Made by a program: the position numbers and the translations under genes
Assembly: GCA_004376975.1 (NCBI GenBank)
Contig: SOJA01000135.1
Location: forward strand, 1-15,940
Source: Candidatus Bathyarchaeota archaeon
GTDB lineage: Archaea > Thermoproteota > Bathyarchaeia > Bathyarchaeales > UBA233
Reading direction: 5' to 3'
Length of the DNA stretch: 15,940 bases
The notes under the pieces: model-generated
The model's database searches: none
The model's input: only the letters and a program-made list of their open reading frames with translations
What the model was told of the DNA's origin: nothing
In this document: positions 1-7,215 of the stretch, piece after piece
Numbering within the stretch: position 1 is the first letter of the stretch
Layout: each line of letters begins with the position of its first letter

Positions 1-48
1 AAACATTTATTTACTACTTAACCAAAAAAGGTTGGCGGCGTTTAACTA

Positions 49-279
49 ATGGGTGTTAGGAGAGCTCTTGCAATGATAGTTGGTGTAGTACAGATTACGA
101 TGGCAGTGTTAACAATCATCTTTGCCTGCATTATCTATTTCAACCTTTTCGGTTTCCAAACAGGGTTAAACATAGTGGTGGAATCTTGCTATTTCCATGT
201 GTTAGTTCTTTTTGTTTTCAGCCTATTTTCCATTATAAGCGGGTTATTTCTTGTTCATGAATGGCTAGAAGCACGTTAA
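49..279 (+). CDS. small two-helix membrane protein, unknown function
   Basis: The 76-residue product is almost entirely hydrophobic. It has two predicted transmembrane segments, at about residues 7-31 and 45-69, a basic N terminus (VRRA) and a short charged tail (HEWLEAR). I do not recognise a family. The stop lies four bases before the GTG start of the downstream permease on the same strand, so the two are very likely co-transcribed; it could be a small accessory subunit or stabiliser of that permease, but this is only inferred from position. An A/T-rich stretch at about 5-15 could serve as the TATA element for both genes. The start is the first ATG of the open frame and no strong ribosome-binding site is visible. 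Confidence 0.65.
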   Translation: MGVRRALAMIVGVVQITMAVLTIIFACIIYFNLFGFQTGLNIVVESCYFHVLVLFVFSLFSIISGLFLVHEWLEAR

Positions 280-283
280 AAGG

Positions 284-1810
284 GTGTTATCCTTGTTTAA
301 AACAAAAAGAGAGAAAGGCTTTTTCGATGCACTAATGATGGGGTTAAGTGGAGCCATAGGTTTCGAAATTTTCGTGCTGTTAGACTATCCGTTTTTCAGC
401 TTGGAGCTTGGAGCCAGCATTTTGTTTGGGCTTCTTCTAGCGGGACTTGTGAACCTTTTGATAATGCTCAACTATTGTGAGCTTAGTACAGCCATTCCGG
501 AAGTAGGCGGTGAGTATACTTATATTAAAAGAGCTTACGGAGGATTTGTATCTTTCATCTTTGGCTGTTTCCGATGGCTAGCCAGTGTTTTCGTCGCAGC
601 ATTAGCTGCCGTGGTTTTCACCGAACAACTCTCGTACTTCCTTAAAGTCGCATTATCCACTCAAGGCCTTGATTTTACGCAAACACCGCTTATCGCAGTA
701 GCCGTGGTTGTCGTCATGGTATTGCTCAGCATCAAAGGTAAGAAAGGAGTAGGTGCCAGTATTGTATTTGCTTTCATAGCGATATTCATCATCTTCATCT
801 GTAGTGGACTAGTGCATGAATTGGTTCCCATTGAAATTTTTTCGGATAGTCTACCCAGCGATGTGCCTAAAGTTCTCGCAGCTACCGTCTACATGTTTCC
901 CATGTTTTTTGGAGTGCGTTCCCTAATAGCCGGAGCAGCACATATCAAGCATCCAGAAAAAAACCTTCCTAGAGCTATACTCTTAGCGACGATCCTTATA
1001 ATTCCCATTTACATCTGCGTTGCTTACGTGGCAGTAGGAGTCATTCCGCTAGAAGAGGCGAAGCTCATGCGAATGGAGGCGGGCTGGCAAGTCCCCTTGC
1101 TGAACCTTGCGGCTCAAAAGATTTTCGGTTTGACTGGTGGTGCTTTAATCGCTATTGCCGGAATGGCAGCAAGTCTTTCCGCACTAGGCACTTCCTTAAC
1201 TGTTCAATCAAGCATACTTCAAGGAATGAGTCGAGACGCGTATTTACCGAAGCTTCTGCTCCGGATTCACTCACGTTTCGAAACGCCGTACGTCGCAATC
1301 ATCGCCGGTTCCCTTTTCGTAATGGTTTTAGGCGCAATTGGAGCGGTGCCGTTCCTTGGATATGCAGCAAGTTTTGGGTCGCTCGCGGTCTTTGCTTTAG
1401 TTAACCTGTCTCTTCTGAAGCTTAGAAGAAAAGAGCCTTACATTGAAAGACCATTTAAAACCCCACTGTATCCTTTGGCGCCTGTCGCCGGCTTTATAAT
1501 ATCCATTACGCTTCTTGTGTTCCCCACATTGCAGGGAGATTCCAATGCTGCAGGCGCACTGGTATCCAGCATTGTGGTAACAGCATTAGTCCTGATGACG
1601 TATTATCTCAGAATGATGGGGCGTCATCGTCTGCAGATAGCCATAGGAGGAGCTGTTCTAGGCATAGGTGTTTCCTTAACGATGCTAGCATGTTTGGTTG
1701 AAGCAGGTTTGATGCCGCCCATTTTTCCGAATATTCCCAGTTACCTTGGACTCTTTGCAGGCGCAATTAGTATTGTCGCTGGCATCTTGAACATTATTAT
1801 ACATCGTTAA
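284..1810 (+). CDS. APC-superfamily amino acid permease
   Basis: The 508-residue polytopic membrane protein has about 12-14 hydrophobic segments, the usual size for amino acid/polyamine/organocation permeases. The first helix carries a GLSGAIGFEIF motif (about residues 21-31), the position of the family's G-x-G-A-x-I-G-x-G-I-F signature. The segment YCELSTAIPEVGGEYTY (about 64-80), followed by a YGGFVSFIFG helix, is typical of the TM2-TM3 region. It should catalyse proton- or sodium-coupled uptake of an amino acid or amine across the cytoplasmic membrane; the substrate cannot be told from sequence. One oddity is that the usual G-x-G-I-F loop that contacts the substrate carboxylate reads GFEIF, with Phe-Glu in place of small residues. 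The start is GTG, overlapping an AAAAGG stretch and four bases after the upstream small membrane gene. The next gene is convergent. Confidence 0.9.
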   Translation: MLSLFKTKREKGFFDALMMGLSGAIGFEIFVLLDYPFFSLELGASILFGLLLAGLVNLLIMLNYCELSTAIPEVGGEYTYIKRAYGGFVSFIFGCFRWLASVFVAALAAVVFTEQLSYFLKVALSTQGLDFTQTPLIAVAVVVVMVLLSIKGKKGVGASIVFAFIAIFIIFICSGLVHELVPIEIFSDSLPSDVPKVLAATVYMFPMFFGVRSLIAGAAHIKHPEKNLPRAILLATILIIPIYICVAYVAVGVIPLEEAKLMRMEAGWQVPLLNLAAQKIFGLTGGALIAIAGMAASLSALGTSLTVQSSILQGMSRDAYLPKLLLRIHSRFETPYVAIIAGSLFVMVLGAIGAVPFLGYAASFGSLAVFALVNLSLLKLRRKEPYIERPFKTPLYPLAPVAGFIISITLLVFPTLQGDSNAAGALVSSIVVTALVLMTYYLRMMGRHRLQIAIGGAVLGIGVSLTMLACLVEAGLMPPIFPNIPSYLGLFAGAISIVAGILNIIIHR

Positions 1811-1840
1811 ATGGAAAGAACAGAAGTAACAGATTCCTCC

Positions 1841-3499
1841 TTAGGTGGTAGAAAAGCTTATTTCACTTAGAATTTGGCTGAAAGATATGTGTTCCTTCTC
1901 TGAAAGCCAACCTTCTTCTTCGAGTTTTTCCAGTCCGATTTCAATTGATTCTCGTGAATTTTTTGTTCGCAGTATGTTAGCTTTGGCACAAGCCTGGGTC
2001 ATATCTCGGTTGAAAACAGCGTTTTGCTCCATCAAAAGGGGAAACTTGTTTAAAAGTGAAACCAATTTTTTGGAAAGCGGATGAAGCAGCTGCTTGATTT
2101 TAGCCTTGCCAAATGCTCCTTTGAATCTTACTGAAATATTCACGCTATTCACTATTGAAGGAGAAAAATGTATGTAACGCTTTCCTGATCCACGTTGATA
2201 GCAGGCTAGGTAGAAGGGTACATAAATCAAGGCGCATTTTCTCCGTTTCTGTGAAACTCCAAGCTTATTGAACTCGTATACAGATTTTTCTCTCAGTTTC
2301 GCCAATTTATCAATCTGCTCGATTACACCCAAAGTTAGCTCTTCAAGCTTTTCCATTTCTTCCTCGTAGACCCTGACTTTAGCATCGCGTGAGGACTCGA
2401 TTTCCACTAAATCCTTAGTAGCTTCTTTGATCTCTGCATCACGTTTCGTTTTTAGCTCAAAAACTCTTATTTTTTTCTCGTCTTTGACCTCTTTTATCCT
2501 CTTGTTAAGCTCCTTCAGATACGCTTCAGTTTCGGAAAGCTGATCTTTGAATTTGGTCTTCTCATCCCTCCATTTGTGTTCACTCACACTATCTTTGCTG
2601 ATTGCACATGTTTTTGCTTCTGTGTCGCAGTGTTCAACTTTCTTCATCAACTGGTCCTTTGTTTTCTCAAGCTTGATTGCATCTTGCTGCAAGCTTAGAA
2701 GCTCCTCCTCAGCTTTTTTTGAATATTCCGTTACTTCTTCATCGTATTCCTTGCGTATATTGTCAACTTGTTCCTTGATGGAAGCTTTGCATTTTTCCAG
2801 TTCTTTATTAAGTTTTTCTTCGATTTTTTTTATTTCATTTCGCGTTGCTTTCGTGAAGTTTTCAGTTTTCACACTGATAAGCTTCATGCTCGTATAAAGA
2901 GCATTGACCTCTCCAATAGTTCTTGATTTTAGACTTTGGAGTTCTTCCAAAATGGAGGTAAGAGAGGATTCATCAAGAGTAGGCGAAACCATCACCCTAT
3001 CAGGCAATAAAGCTTCAATGGGTCTCGCTTGATGTAAATATGATGTGAACTCCTGAAGAAATTCAGGGTTTGTAATGAGCCCATCTATTGTATGTCTCTC
3101 TTCATTACTTGGCGTTTGGAAGTAATTGATATTGTCTGATAAAAATATCGTGTAAGCTTGACGTGTCTTACAGCTTCTTTCCCCGTTGTCAATGAAAATT
3201 TGTGTTTCCGGAATAGTCAAGTAAGTCAATGTGTGGGAGATTGTGTCTAATCCGTCGAAAATGATATTTATATTATCTAGAGTAGCAAGCCAAAAGGGAT
3301 AATACACCTCAGCAATGAAAGCCAGCTTTTCTGGAGGCTGTTTCATAACGAGACCTCTGCCCCTTGCTTTCTCCAGATCAGTTAAGCAAAAAATGGCAGC
3401 TCTTTCAATTTCTTTTGTAAACTGTTCCGTGCGATTCTCAGACAGAGTGGAGAACGGAAGAATAAACGTTTCAGCTTTTTGAGTCACACTCATCACCAT
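1841..3499 (-). CDS. large coiled-coil protein, unknown function
   Basis: The 552-residue product has no signal peptide or membrane span and looks cytoplasmic. Three parts are visible: an N-terminal globular region (about 1-185), a long charged coiled coil (about 215-405, dense in Lys and Glu) and a C-terminal globular region (about 410-552). The coiled coil is interrupted near residues 290-308 by a segment with H290, C291, C298 and H308, spaced so that a metal site is conceivable. The N- and C-terminal regions each hold a similar short motif, EVYYPFWLATL (64-74) and LIYVPFYLACY (424-434), which suggests the two halves may pack as a duplicated domain on either end of the coil. I do not recognise the family. 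Two in-frame ATGs (3499 and 3493) compete; the second has GGTG just upstream. A TATA-like GTTATAAATC lies at 3534-3543. Confidence 0.75.
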   Translation of the reverse strand: MVMSVTQKAETFILPFSTLSENRTEQFTKEIERAAIFCLTDLEKARGRGLVMKQPPEKLAFIAEVYYPFWLATLDNINIIFDGLDTISHTLTYLTIPETQIFIDNGERSCKTRQAYTIFLSDNINYFQTPSNEERHTIDGLITNPEFLQEFTSYLHQARPIEALLPDRVMVSPTLDESSLTSILEELQSLKSRTIGEVNALYTSMKLISVKTENFTKATRNEIKKIEEKLNKELEKCKASIKEQVDNIRKEYDEEVTEYSKKAEEELLSLQQDAIKLEKTKDQLMKKVEHCDTEAKTCAISKDSVSEHKWRDEKTKFKDQLSETEAYLKELNKRIKEVKDEKKIRVFELKTKRDAEIKEATKDLVEIESSRDAKVRVYEEEMEKLEELTLGVIEQIDKLAKLREKSVYEFNKLGVSQKRRKCALIYVPFYLACYQRGSGKRYIHFSPSIVNSVNISVRFKGAFGKAKIKQLLHPLSKKLVSLLNKFPLLMEQNAVFNRDMTQACAKANILRTKNSRESIEIGLEKLEEEGWLSEKEHISFSQILSEISFSTT

Positions 3500-3664
3500 T
3501 TATGATCTCGTCGGATTAGTTTAGACTAAGGTTGATTTATAACTTGCGAAATGTTCGGACTTCGCATACTTATGCTAGCCTAAGCTAGATGGAAGCCATT
3601 TAGGAAAGTTTAACAGTGAAGACTCTACACTCTTCAATGGAATGAAGGAAACGGAGCGCTTTCC
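3500..3664. promoter_or_regulatory. divergent promoter region
   Basis: This 165-base gap separates two divergent genes. On the minus strand GTTATAAATC (3534-3543) is a good archaeal TATA box for the coiled-coil gene and places a transcript start about 12-15 bases before its ATG. Between it and the gene lies a short dyad TTAGT-TTAG-ACTAA, where a repressor could act. On the plus strand GAAACGGAGCG just before 3665 gives a plausible ribosome-binding site for the next gene; its TATA element is less clear. Confidence 0.45.
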
Positions 3665-3994
3665 GTGACGAAAAAGAAGAAAGAAATTGTTGTACGTGCA
3701 CCACCTAGACCTGTTACTCAGCCTGAGAAAAAGGCTGCAAAAGCTGCAGAAAAAGCCTTGGAGGAGGAGAGATTTGGTGTTCTTCAGATTTCACATAAGA
3801 TTAGCACATACTTTAGTGCTTCACTGTTAGCATCAGGGGTTTTGCTTCTTTGTCTTTTTACATACATAACGATAACTGACCAAACAGATTGGATCATAAT
3901 ATCGCCTAGTATGACGTTTCTGGGTCGAGTAGTGTGGGTTTTTGTGAGCATCATAAGCCTCCTCGGCGGTCTTCTGTTAATAGGAAGCGACTAG
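3665..3994 (+). CDS. small membrane protein with charged N-terminal tail
   Basis: The 109-residue product begins with a very basic segment (TKKKKEIVVRAPPRP) and an Ala/Lys/Glu helix (about residues 20-36). Two transmembrane helices follow, at about 47-71 and 84-107. The N-terminal 45 residues are predicted to be cytoplasmic by the positive-inside rule. It starts with GTG, preceded by GGAG about eight bases upstream. I do not recognise the family. It ends eight bases from the stop of the convergent small membrane gene at 4002-4211, so the pair are not an operon, although both are two-helix proteins of similar design. Confidence 0.6.
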   Translation: MTKKKKEIVVRAPPRPVTQPEKKAAKAAEKALEEERFGVLQISHKISTYFSASLLASGVLLLCLFTYITITDQTDWIIISPSMTFLGRVVWVFVSIISLLGGLLLIGSD

Positions 3995-4001
3995 CATGGC
4001 T

Positions 4002-4211
4002 CTATCCCGAACGAAGCAAAATGACCCCTGCAACAACATCTAGGATTCCTATGACTGCCATAACACCAATCAGAAAACCAGATGGCAAAACATCTTCGTT
4101 TACTGTTTCTGTAACTACAAGGAATGTTAAAATAAAGACTAGGAAGCCTATAAGGGATAGGAAACCTCCAAGACCTATTCTCAAGCGTTGTTTGCCAGTG
4201 AAGTATGACAT
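4002..4211 (-). CDS. two-helix membrane protein, unknown function
   Basis: The 69-residue product has a short basic N terminus (GKQRLRIG) and two transmembrane helices at about residues 13-35 and 45-66, joined by a polar loop. The start is ATG with AAGAAGG about five bases upstream, a convincing ribosome-binding site. The plus-strand frame opposite (3934-4296) reads as low-complexity basic peptide and is a shadow. No family is recognised. Confidence 0.6.
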   Translation of the reverse strand: MSYFTGKQRLRIGLGGFLSLIGFLVFILTFLVVTETVNEDVLPSGFLIGVMAVIGILDVVAGVILLRSG

Positions 4212-4329
4212 TGCCTTCTTCTCAATGATAGTATTAGAGTTGGAAGATAACGCTATCGCTTCTGTTCAGTTCGCATACGGCGTATTTGTTAGTTAGAAGA
4301 AAAAAGTGGGGCTTGTTGGCCTTTGGGTG

Positions 4330-4871
4330 TTACACAGGTGTTTCAGATGTTGGCTTTCGTCTTAGTTTGACAATTATTGCGATCGTAGCAATTATGGCAG
4401 CCACAACAACTAGTGTGAACACTAGCATGAGAAGCCCTGTGAAAGGGTTTGGTGTTGAGTCATTAGTGATTGTTGGGTAGGCAGTATAAGTTGGGTCATG
4501 CAGGATTTTGTACCCGTCATAGGTTGGATAAGAGAGTATGTAGAAGCAATCAGCGTAGATCATGTTGAGCAATTGATGCTTGGCTTGTTCATAGAGAGGC
4601 TGCTCCATATGAGCTAAGGCTAGCGCGCGCGCTTTTAGGTTCCTCAGAACGTCATAAAAAATGTCCCTTGAACTGGGTTGCATGTGTTCTTCTCGAGTCT
4701 TTGAGCATGGTTTAGAGCTAACGTTCTTGCTACCGTTTCAACATGTGCAGCGCTCATATTACGAATTTTAAGCATTAAGTTACTTTGTGGGTGCAGTTCA
4801 TACATCTTGATAATTATTCCACTCGGCGTACATACTGGTTCACTAGTGAGCCTTGAATTTTCCTCGTGCAC
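4330..4871 (-). pseudogene. probable frameshifted, truncated membrane-anchored protein gene
   Basis: Two overlapping minus-strand frames look like pieces of one gene. The upstream piece (4871-4644, GTG start immediately after an in-frame TGA) has a well-formed N-terminal part, including LKIRNMSAAHVETVARTLALN, then ends in a poor tail. The downstream piece (4683-4330, 117 residues) opens in another frame. It continues as an amphipathic helical region with many Tyr and Pro, then a single transmembrane helix (about residues 83-107) and a basic cytoplasmic tail (KLRRKPTSETP). Joining them near 4690 gives one continuous product: an extracellular domain with a C-terminal anchor. The N-terminal signal peptide expected of such a protein is missing, so the gene looks both truncated and frameshifted. 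A sequencing error at the shift, or two real small genes, cannot be excluded. Confidence 0.45.
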
Positions 4872-4975
4872 TCAAGCTTTCTATAATGGCTCCTTATAGT
4901 AGAAACCATAAGGCTCTGTTGGCTGAACCAATCAAAAAAGAAGGCTCACATGTTACTACTAGTGCACGGACATCG

Positions 4976-4986
4976 AAAGAAAAAAT
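4976..4986 (-). terminator. T-rich terminator after tRNA-Asp
   Basis: Read on the minus strand, a run of T residues (TTTTTTCTTTC) follows the tRNA-Asp 3' end almost immediately. Oligo-T in the non-template strand is the usual archaeal termination signal. Confidence 0.5.
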
Positions 4987-4987
4987 G

Positions 4988-5093
4988 CGCCCTGGCCGGG
5001 ATTTGAACCCGGGTCGGGCGGGCGACAGCCGCCTATACTATTCCGGCATTGAAGGAATATAGCCTCAATGTGACCGAACTATACTACCAGGGC
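4988..5093 (-). tRNA. tRNA-Asp(GTC) with a non-canonical D-loop intron
   Basis: The acceptor strands GCCCTGG and CCAGGGC pair perfectly. The T arm is CCGGG-TTCAAAT-CCCGG and the anticodon arm is GGCGG-CTGTCGC-CCGCC, giving anticodon GUC (Asp). The D region is too long by 32 bases. Removing 5040-5071 restores a D-stem GTAT/GTAT and the loop AGTTCGGTC-A. The insert folds as a hairpin (CATTGA with TCAATG). The exon segment TTCGG pairs with CCGGAA at the insert's 3' end, leaving a TCA bulge at the 5' splice site and a short bulge at the 3' site. This is the bulge-helix-bulge layout cut by archaeal splicing endonuclease, here in relaxed form. The mature tRNA is 74 bases, with discriminator G and no encoded CCA. 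The exact splice point could shift by a base. Confidence 0.85.
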
Positions 5094-5159
5094 TTGCATA
5101 AGCTAAGACGCTGAAATTCAATCAAGACAAACGTTCCAAATAAACTTTATTCACTACAA

Positions 5160-5247
5160 TGGCGCCGGGAGTGGGATTCGAACCCACGCGGCCTCGAAAG
5201 GCCACAGGCTTTCAAGGCCTGCGCGTTATCCACTCTGCCATCCCGGC
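5160..5247 (-). tRNA. tRNA-Ser(TGA)
   Basis: The acceptor strands GCCGGGA and TCCCGGC pair perfectly. The anticodon arm is GCAGGC-CTTGAAA-GCCTGT, with anticodon UGA for serine. A long variable arm (GGCC-TTTCGA-GGCC) marks a class II tRNA, and the T arm is GTGGG-TTCGAAT-CCCAC. The tRNA body spans 5163-5247 with discriminator G; CCA is encoded at 5160-5162. No intron is present. It lies 67 bases upstream of tRNA-Asp on the same strand. A TTTATT element in the gap suggests that tRNA-Asp has its own promoter. Confidence 0.95.
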
Positions 5248-5638
5248 TGTTTAAGTTAGTAGTTACGTGTCCTCTAAAATCTTTTCATTTTGTGCCTTTG
5301 CTTCTTAATTTTTAATTATTAACTTTTGTTTGTGTTTGAAGGTGAAGGTTTTAGGTATGATTCAGATTTGAGAAGGTGTTCTGAGACTTTTTTATGCAGC
5401 ATCTCCATGTGACTTTCGTGATCATAAATACAAGATTTGCCTTTTAAAAAATCGCGCGCGCTCTAGCCCGATTCTACGAGAAGTTTGTCTCTCCTCTTTT
5501 TTGGCTTCATTATCCTATCAATTCTGAAGAGAACATTTATTCTGCAGTAGTTGAATAATGTAGAATACGCTACAAGTTTTTCGACGCATGTGTTAAAGTG
5601 CAAAAGACTCTTATTCTTTTAGTTCCATATTCAATTTT
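5248..5638. other. A/T-rich intergenic region with promoters in both directions
   Basis: This 391-base stretch shows no credible gene. Its left end should hold the minus-strand promoter of tRNA-Ser, with TTTTTAATTATTAA at about 5309-5322. Its right end holds CTTATTCTTTTA at about 5608-5619, placed as a TATA element for a nearly leaderless Lrp-type gene at 5639. A conspicuous alternating run CGCGCGCGC sits at 5453-5461 in otherwise A/T-rich sequence. No hairpin or box motif convincing enough to call an RNA was found. Confidence 0.5.
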
Positions 5639-6148
5639 ATGATGAAGGAATTTGAAAAGAAGTTGCTAGCCGAACTTCTGAAAAACTGCAAAAGAAGCGA
5701 CAGAGAACTGGCACGCGCTCTGGGAAGTTCACAACCCACCATAACCAGAACTCGCCAAAGGTTAGAACGTAAAGGCCTGATCAGAAGTTTCACGATTGTT
5801 CCAGATTGGACAAAGTTGGGGTTTGAAATAATGGCATTTACATTTACTAAGATGCGCCCAGAAATTCTATCTGAGGAATTAGTTTCAAACGTTAAATCGT
5901 ATGCAGCAAAGTTTCCAAACGCTATTTTTGCTACAAGTGGGGAGGGGATGGGTTTTACTGGAGTGATAATTTCGTTTCATAAAGATTACAGAGATTACGC
6001 TCGGAAATTGTCTTTGTTCCGAATGGATTGGGGAAAGTACATGGAAGATATTAAAAGCTTTGTTACGGTTCCAGGAGAAGGAGAAATCAAAGAGCTATCA
6101 TTTGCGTCTATTGCACAAACATTATTGTCGCAACGGGAAATGATTTGA
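5639..6148 (+). CDS. Lrp/AsnC-type winged-helix transcription regulator
   Basis: The 169-residue product begins with an Lrp-type helix-turn-helix (about residues 5-50). It shows KLLAELLKNCKRSDRELARALG, split as helix-turn, then the recognition helix SQPTITRTRQRLE and the wing KGLIRSFTIVPDW. The C-terminal part has alternating strand and helix segments compatible with a ligand-sensing RAM-like domain. Its sequence is not the standard one, and it ends in an extra helix (ASIAQTLLSQREMI), so the effector cannot be guessed. It would act as a local or global regulator, binding DNA as a dimer or higher oligomer. The first of two adjacent ATGs is used here; the TATA-like element lies about 25 bases upstream, so the mRNA may be leaderless. 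The next ORF begins 10 bases after its stop. Confidence 0.8.
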   Translation: MMKEFEKKLLAELLKNCKRSDRELARALGSSQPTITRTRQRLERKGLIRSFTIVPDWTKLGFEIMAFTFTKMRPEILSEELVSNVKSYAAKFPNAIFATSGEGMGFTGVIISFHKDYRDYARKLSLFRMDWGKYMEDIKSFVTVPGEGEIKELSFASIAQTLLSQREMI

Positions 6149-6157
6149 ATAGTCACG

Positions 6158-6439
6158 ATGACATACGCAATTCTCCAAGCAATTTCTCTTGATAATCTTT
6201 CGCGCGCGCGGAGAACTCGAGAACGTGGCTTAAACATTTCAAGAATCACAGAACAAGCTCTACTCAGCATTCTAGACTATCTCGAAACACAAAACACAAC
6301 CAAAAACTCTAAATTTCTTAATGAACGTTCTTTTCAAAAGAAAGTTCTAGGGGCCGGTAGTCTAGCTCGGTTAGGACATCTGCTTGACGTGCAGAAGGTC
6401 GCCGGTTCAAGTCCGGCCCGGCCCACCATACTTTGTTGA
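6158..6439 (+). CDS. ribbon-helix-helix (CcdA/CopG-like) ORF that reads through tRNA-Val
   Basis: The first 50 or so residues look like a ribbon-helix-helix DNA-binding fold of the kind found in antitoxins. They show a strand (AILQAISLDN), helix A (LSRARRTRERG), a turn (LN) and helix B (ISRITEQALLSILDYLE). The remaining about 45 residues are unlike any domain, and the last 27 codons or so are the tRNA-Val gene read in frame (6351-6425), ending at a TGA 14 bases past it. The real protein may be only the N-terminal domain with an accidental tail, or a relic left beside a tRNA by an old integration. No toxin partner is visible. It follows the Lrp gene by 10 bases. No ribosome-binding site is evident, which lowers confidence. 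Confidence 0.45.
   Translation: MTYAILQAISLDNLSRARRTRERGLNISRITEQALLSILDYLETQNTTKNSKFLNERSFQKKVLGAGSLARLGHLLDVQKVAGSSPARPTILC
6351..6428 (+). tRNA. tRNA-Val(GAC)
   Basis: The acceptor strands GGGCCGG and CCGGCCC pair perfectly. The D arm is GTCT/GGAC. The anticodon arm is TCTGC-TTGACGT-GCAGA, with anticodon GAC for valine. The T arm is GCCGG-TTCAAGT-CCGGC, and discriminator A lies at 6425. CCA is encoded at 6426-6428. There is no intron. The gene is overlapped on the same strand by the end of the ribbon-helix-helix-like ORF. Confidence 0.96.
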
Positions 6440-6528
6440 ATAGTGTAACATGTTTAGAAAATGCGGTTGAATGGGCTAATGTTAAAAGATTAATATTTCT
6501 GTGATTTAATCCTTTAGTGGGTTGATGT

Positions 6529-7203
6529 TTGCTTCCACTTAAAGATGTTAATAGAGCTTTAACAACTCCACATGTTAATCGTATGTTGATAATGGTTAAT
6601 GTATTGGTTTTTGTGGTGATGTGTCTTTCTGATTTTGGTTTGATAGATAGTGGCTTCACGGTGGATATTTCAGATAGGTTCGCTATGATACCGCAGGATA
6701 TTCTTGATGGAGAGAGACTTTATACTCTTTTCACTTCAGTTTTTTTGCATGCTGGATTTTTCCATTTGTTTGGTAATGTGCTTTTTCTTTATATTTTTGG
6801 AGATAATGTGGAAGGTGCTTTTGGACATGTCAGCTACATAGGTTTCTACGTGGTTTGCGGTTTAGTAGCAGGTTTTGTTCACATACTAAGTATAACGAAT
6901 TCAGGGTTGTATATGATGCCGGTTGTAGGGGCTTCAGGAGCAATCTCAGGAGTTTTAGGCGCGTATCTTGTGCTTTATCCAAAAGCCAAGGTTTTAACAT
7001 TGATTTTTCCGTTGATATTGCCATTACCTGCAATAATCTTTTTGGGATTCTGGTTTCTAATGCAATGGTTCTATGTGATTTTTGAAGGTGGAACAATGAT
7101 AGCCTATTGGGCGCATATCGGTGGTTTTGTGTCGGGAATGATTTTAGCCCTAGTTTTCGGACTGAAAAGGAAAAGAGCTCAAGAAACACGTTTTCACCTG
7201 TAG
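6529..7203 (+). CDS. rhomboid-family intramembrane serine protease
   Basis: The 224-residue protein has six or so transmembrane helices with the rhomboid catalytic signature. The nucleophile motif GASG is at residues 134-137 (Ser136) and the catalytic His is in YWAHIGGF (His196). The HLFGN segment (79-83) supplies the conserved His and Asn of the oxyanion region. The N terminus MLPLKDVN resembles the short cytoplasmic leader of archaeal and bacterial rhomboids. It cleaves transmembrane substrates within the membrane; no substrate is suggested by its neighbours. Translation probably starts at TTG 6529: an in-frame TGA lies just upstream, and GGGTTGATG gives a ribosome-binding site. The nearby ATG codons are in frames that stop at once. 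It converges on the sRNA and RNase P operon. Confidence 0.92.
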   Translation: MLPLKDVNRALTTPHVNRMLIMVNVLVFVVMCLSDFGLIDSGFTVDISDRFAMIPQDILDGERLYTLFTSVFLHAGFFHLFGNVLFLYIFGDNVEGAFGHVSYIGFYVVCGLVAGFVHILSITNSGLYMMPVVGASGAISGVLGAYLVLYPKAKVLTLIFPLILPLPAIIFLGFWFLMQWFYVIFEGGTMIAYWAHIGGFVSGMILALVFGLKRKRAQETRFHL

Positions 7204-7215
7204 ATGGATAGATTG

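Noticed and set aside
4853..5062. Plus-strand ORF of 69 codons
   Set aside because: Its second half is the antisense of tRNA-Asp, giving a familiar spurious peptide (RPGRDLNPGRAGDS); the rest has no domain or ribosome-binding site.
5335..5395. Possible C/D guide RNA with GTGAAGG and CTGA
   Set aside because: The boxes are too degenerate, spacing is irregular and no terminal stem forms.
6318..6659. Minus-strand ORF of 113 codons
   Set aside because: It is antisense to tRNA-Val and the start of the rhomboid gene, and contains the typical antisense-tRNA peptide (GPDLNRRPSARQAD).
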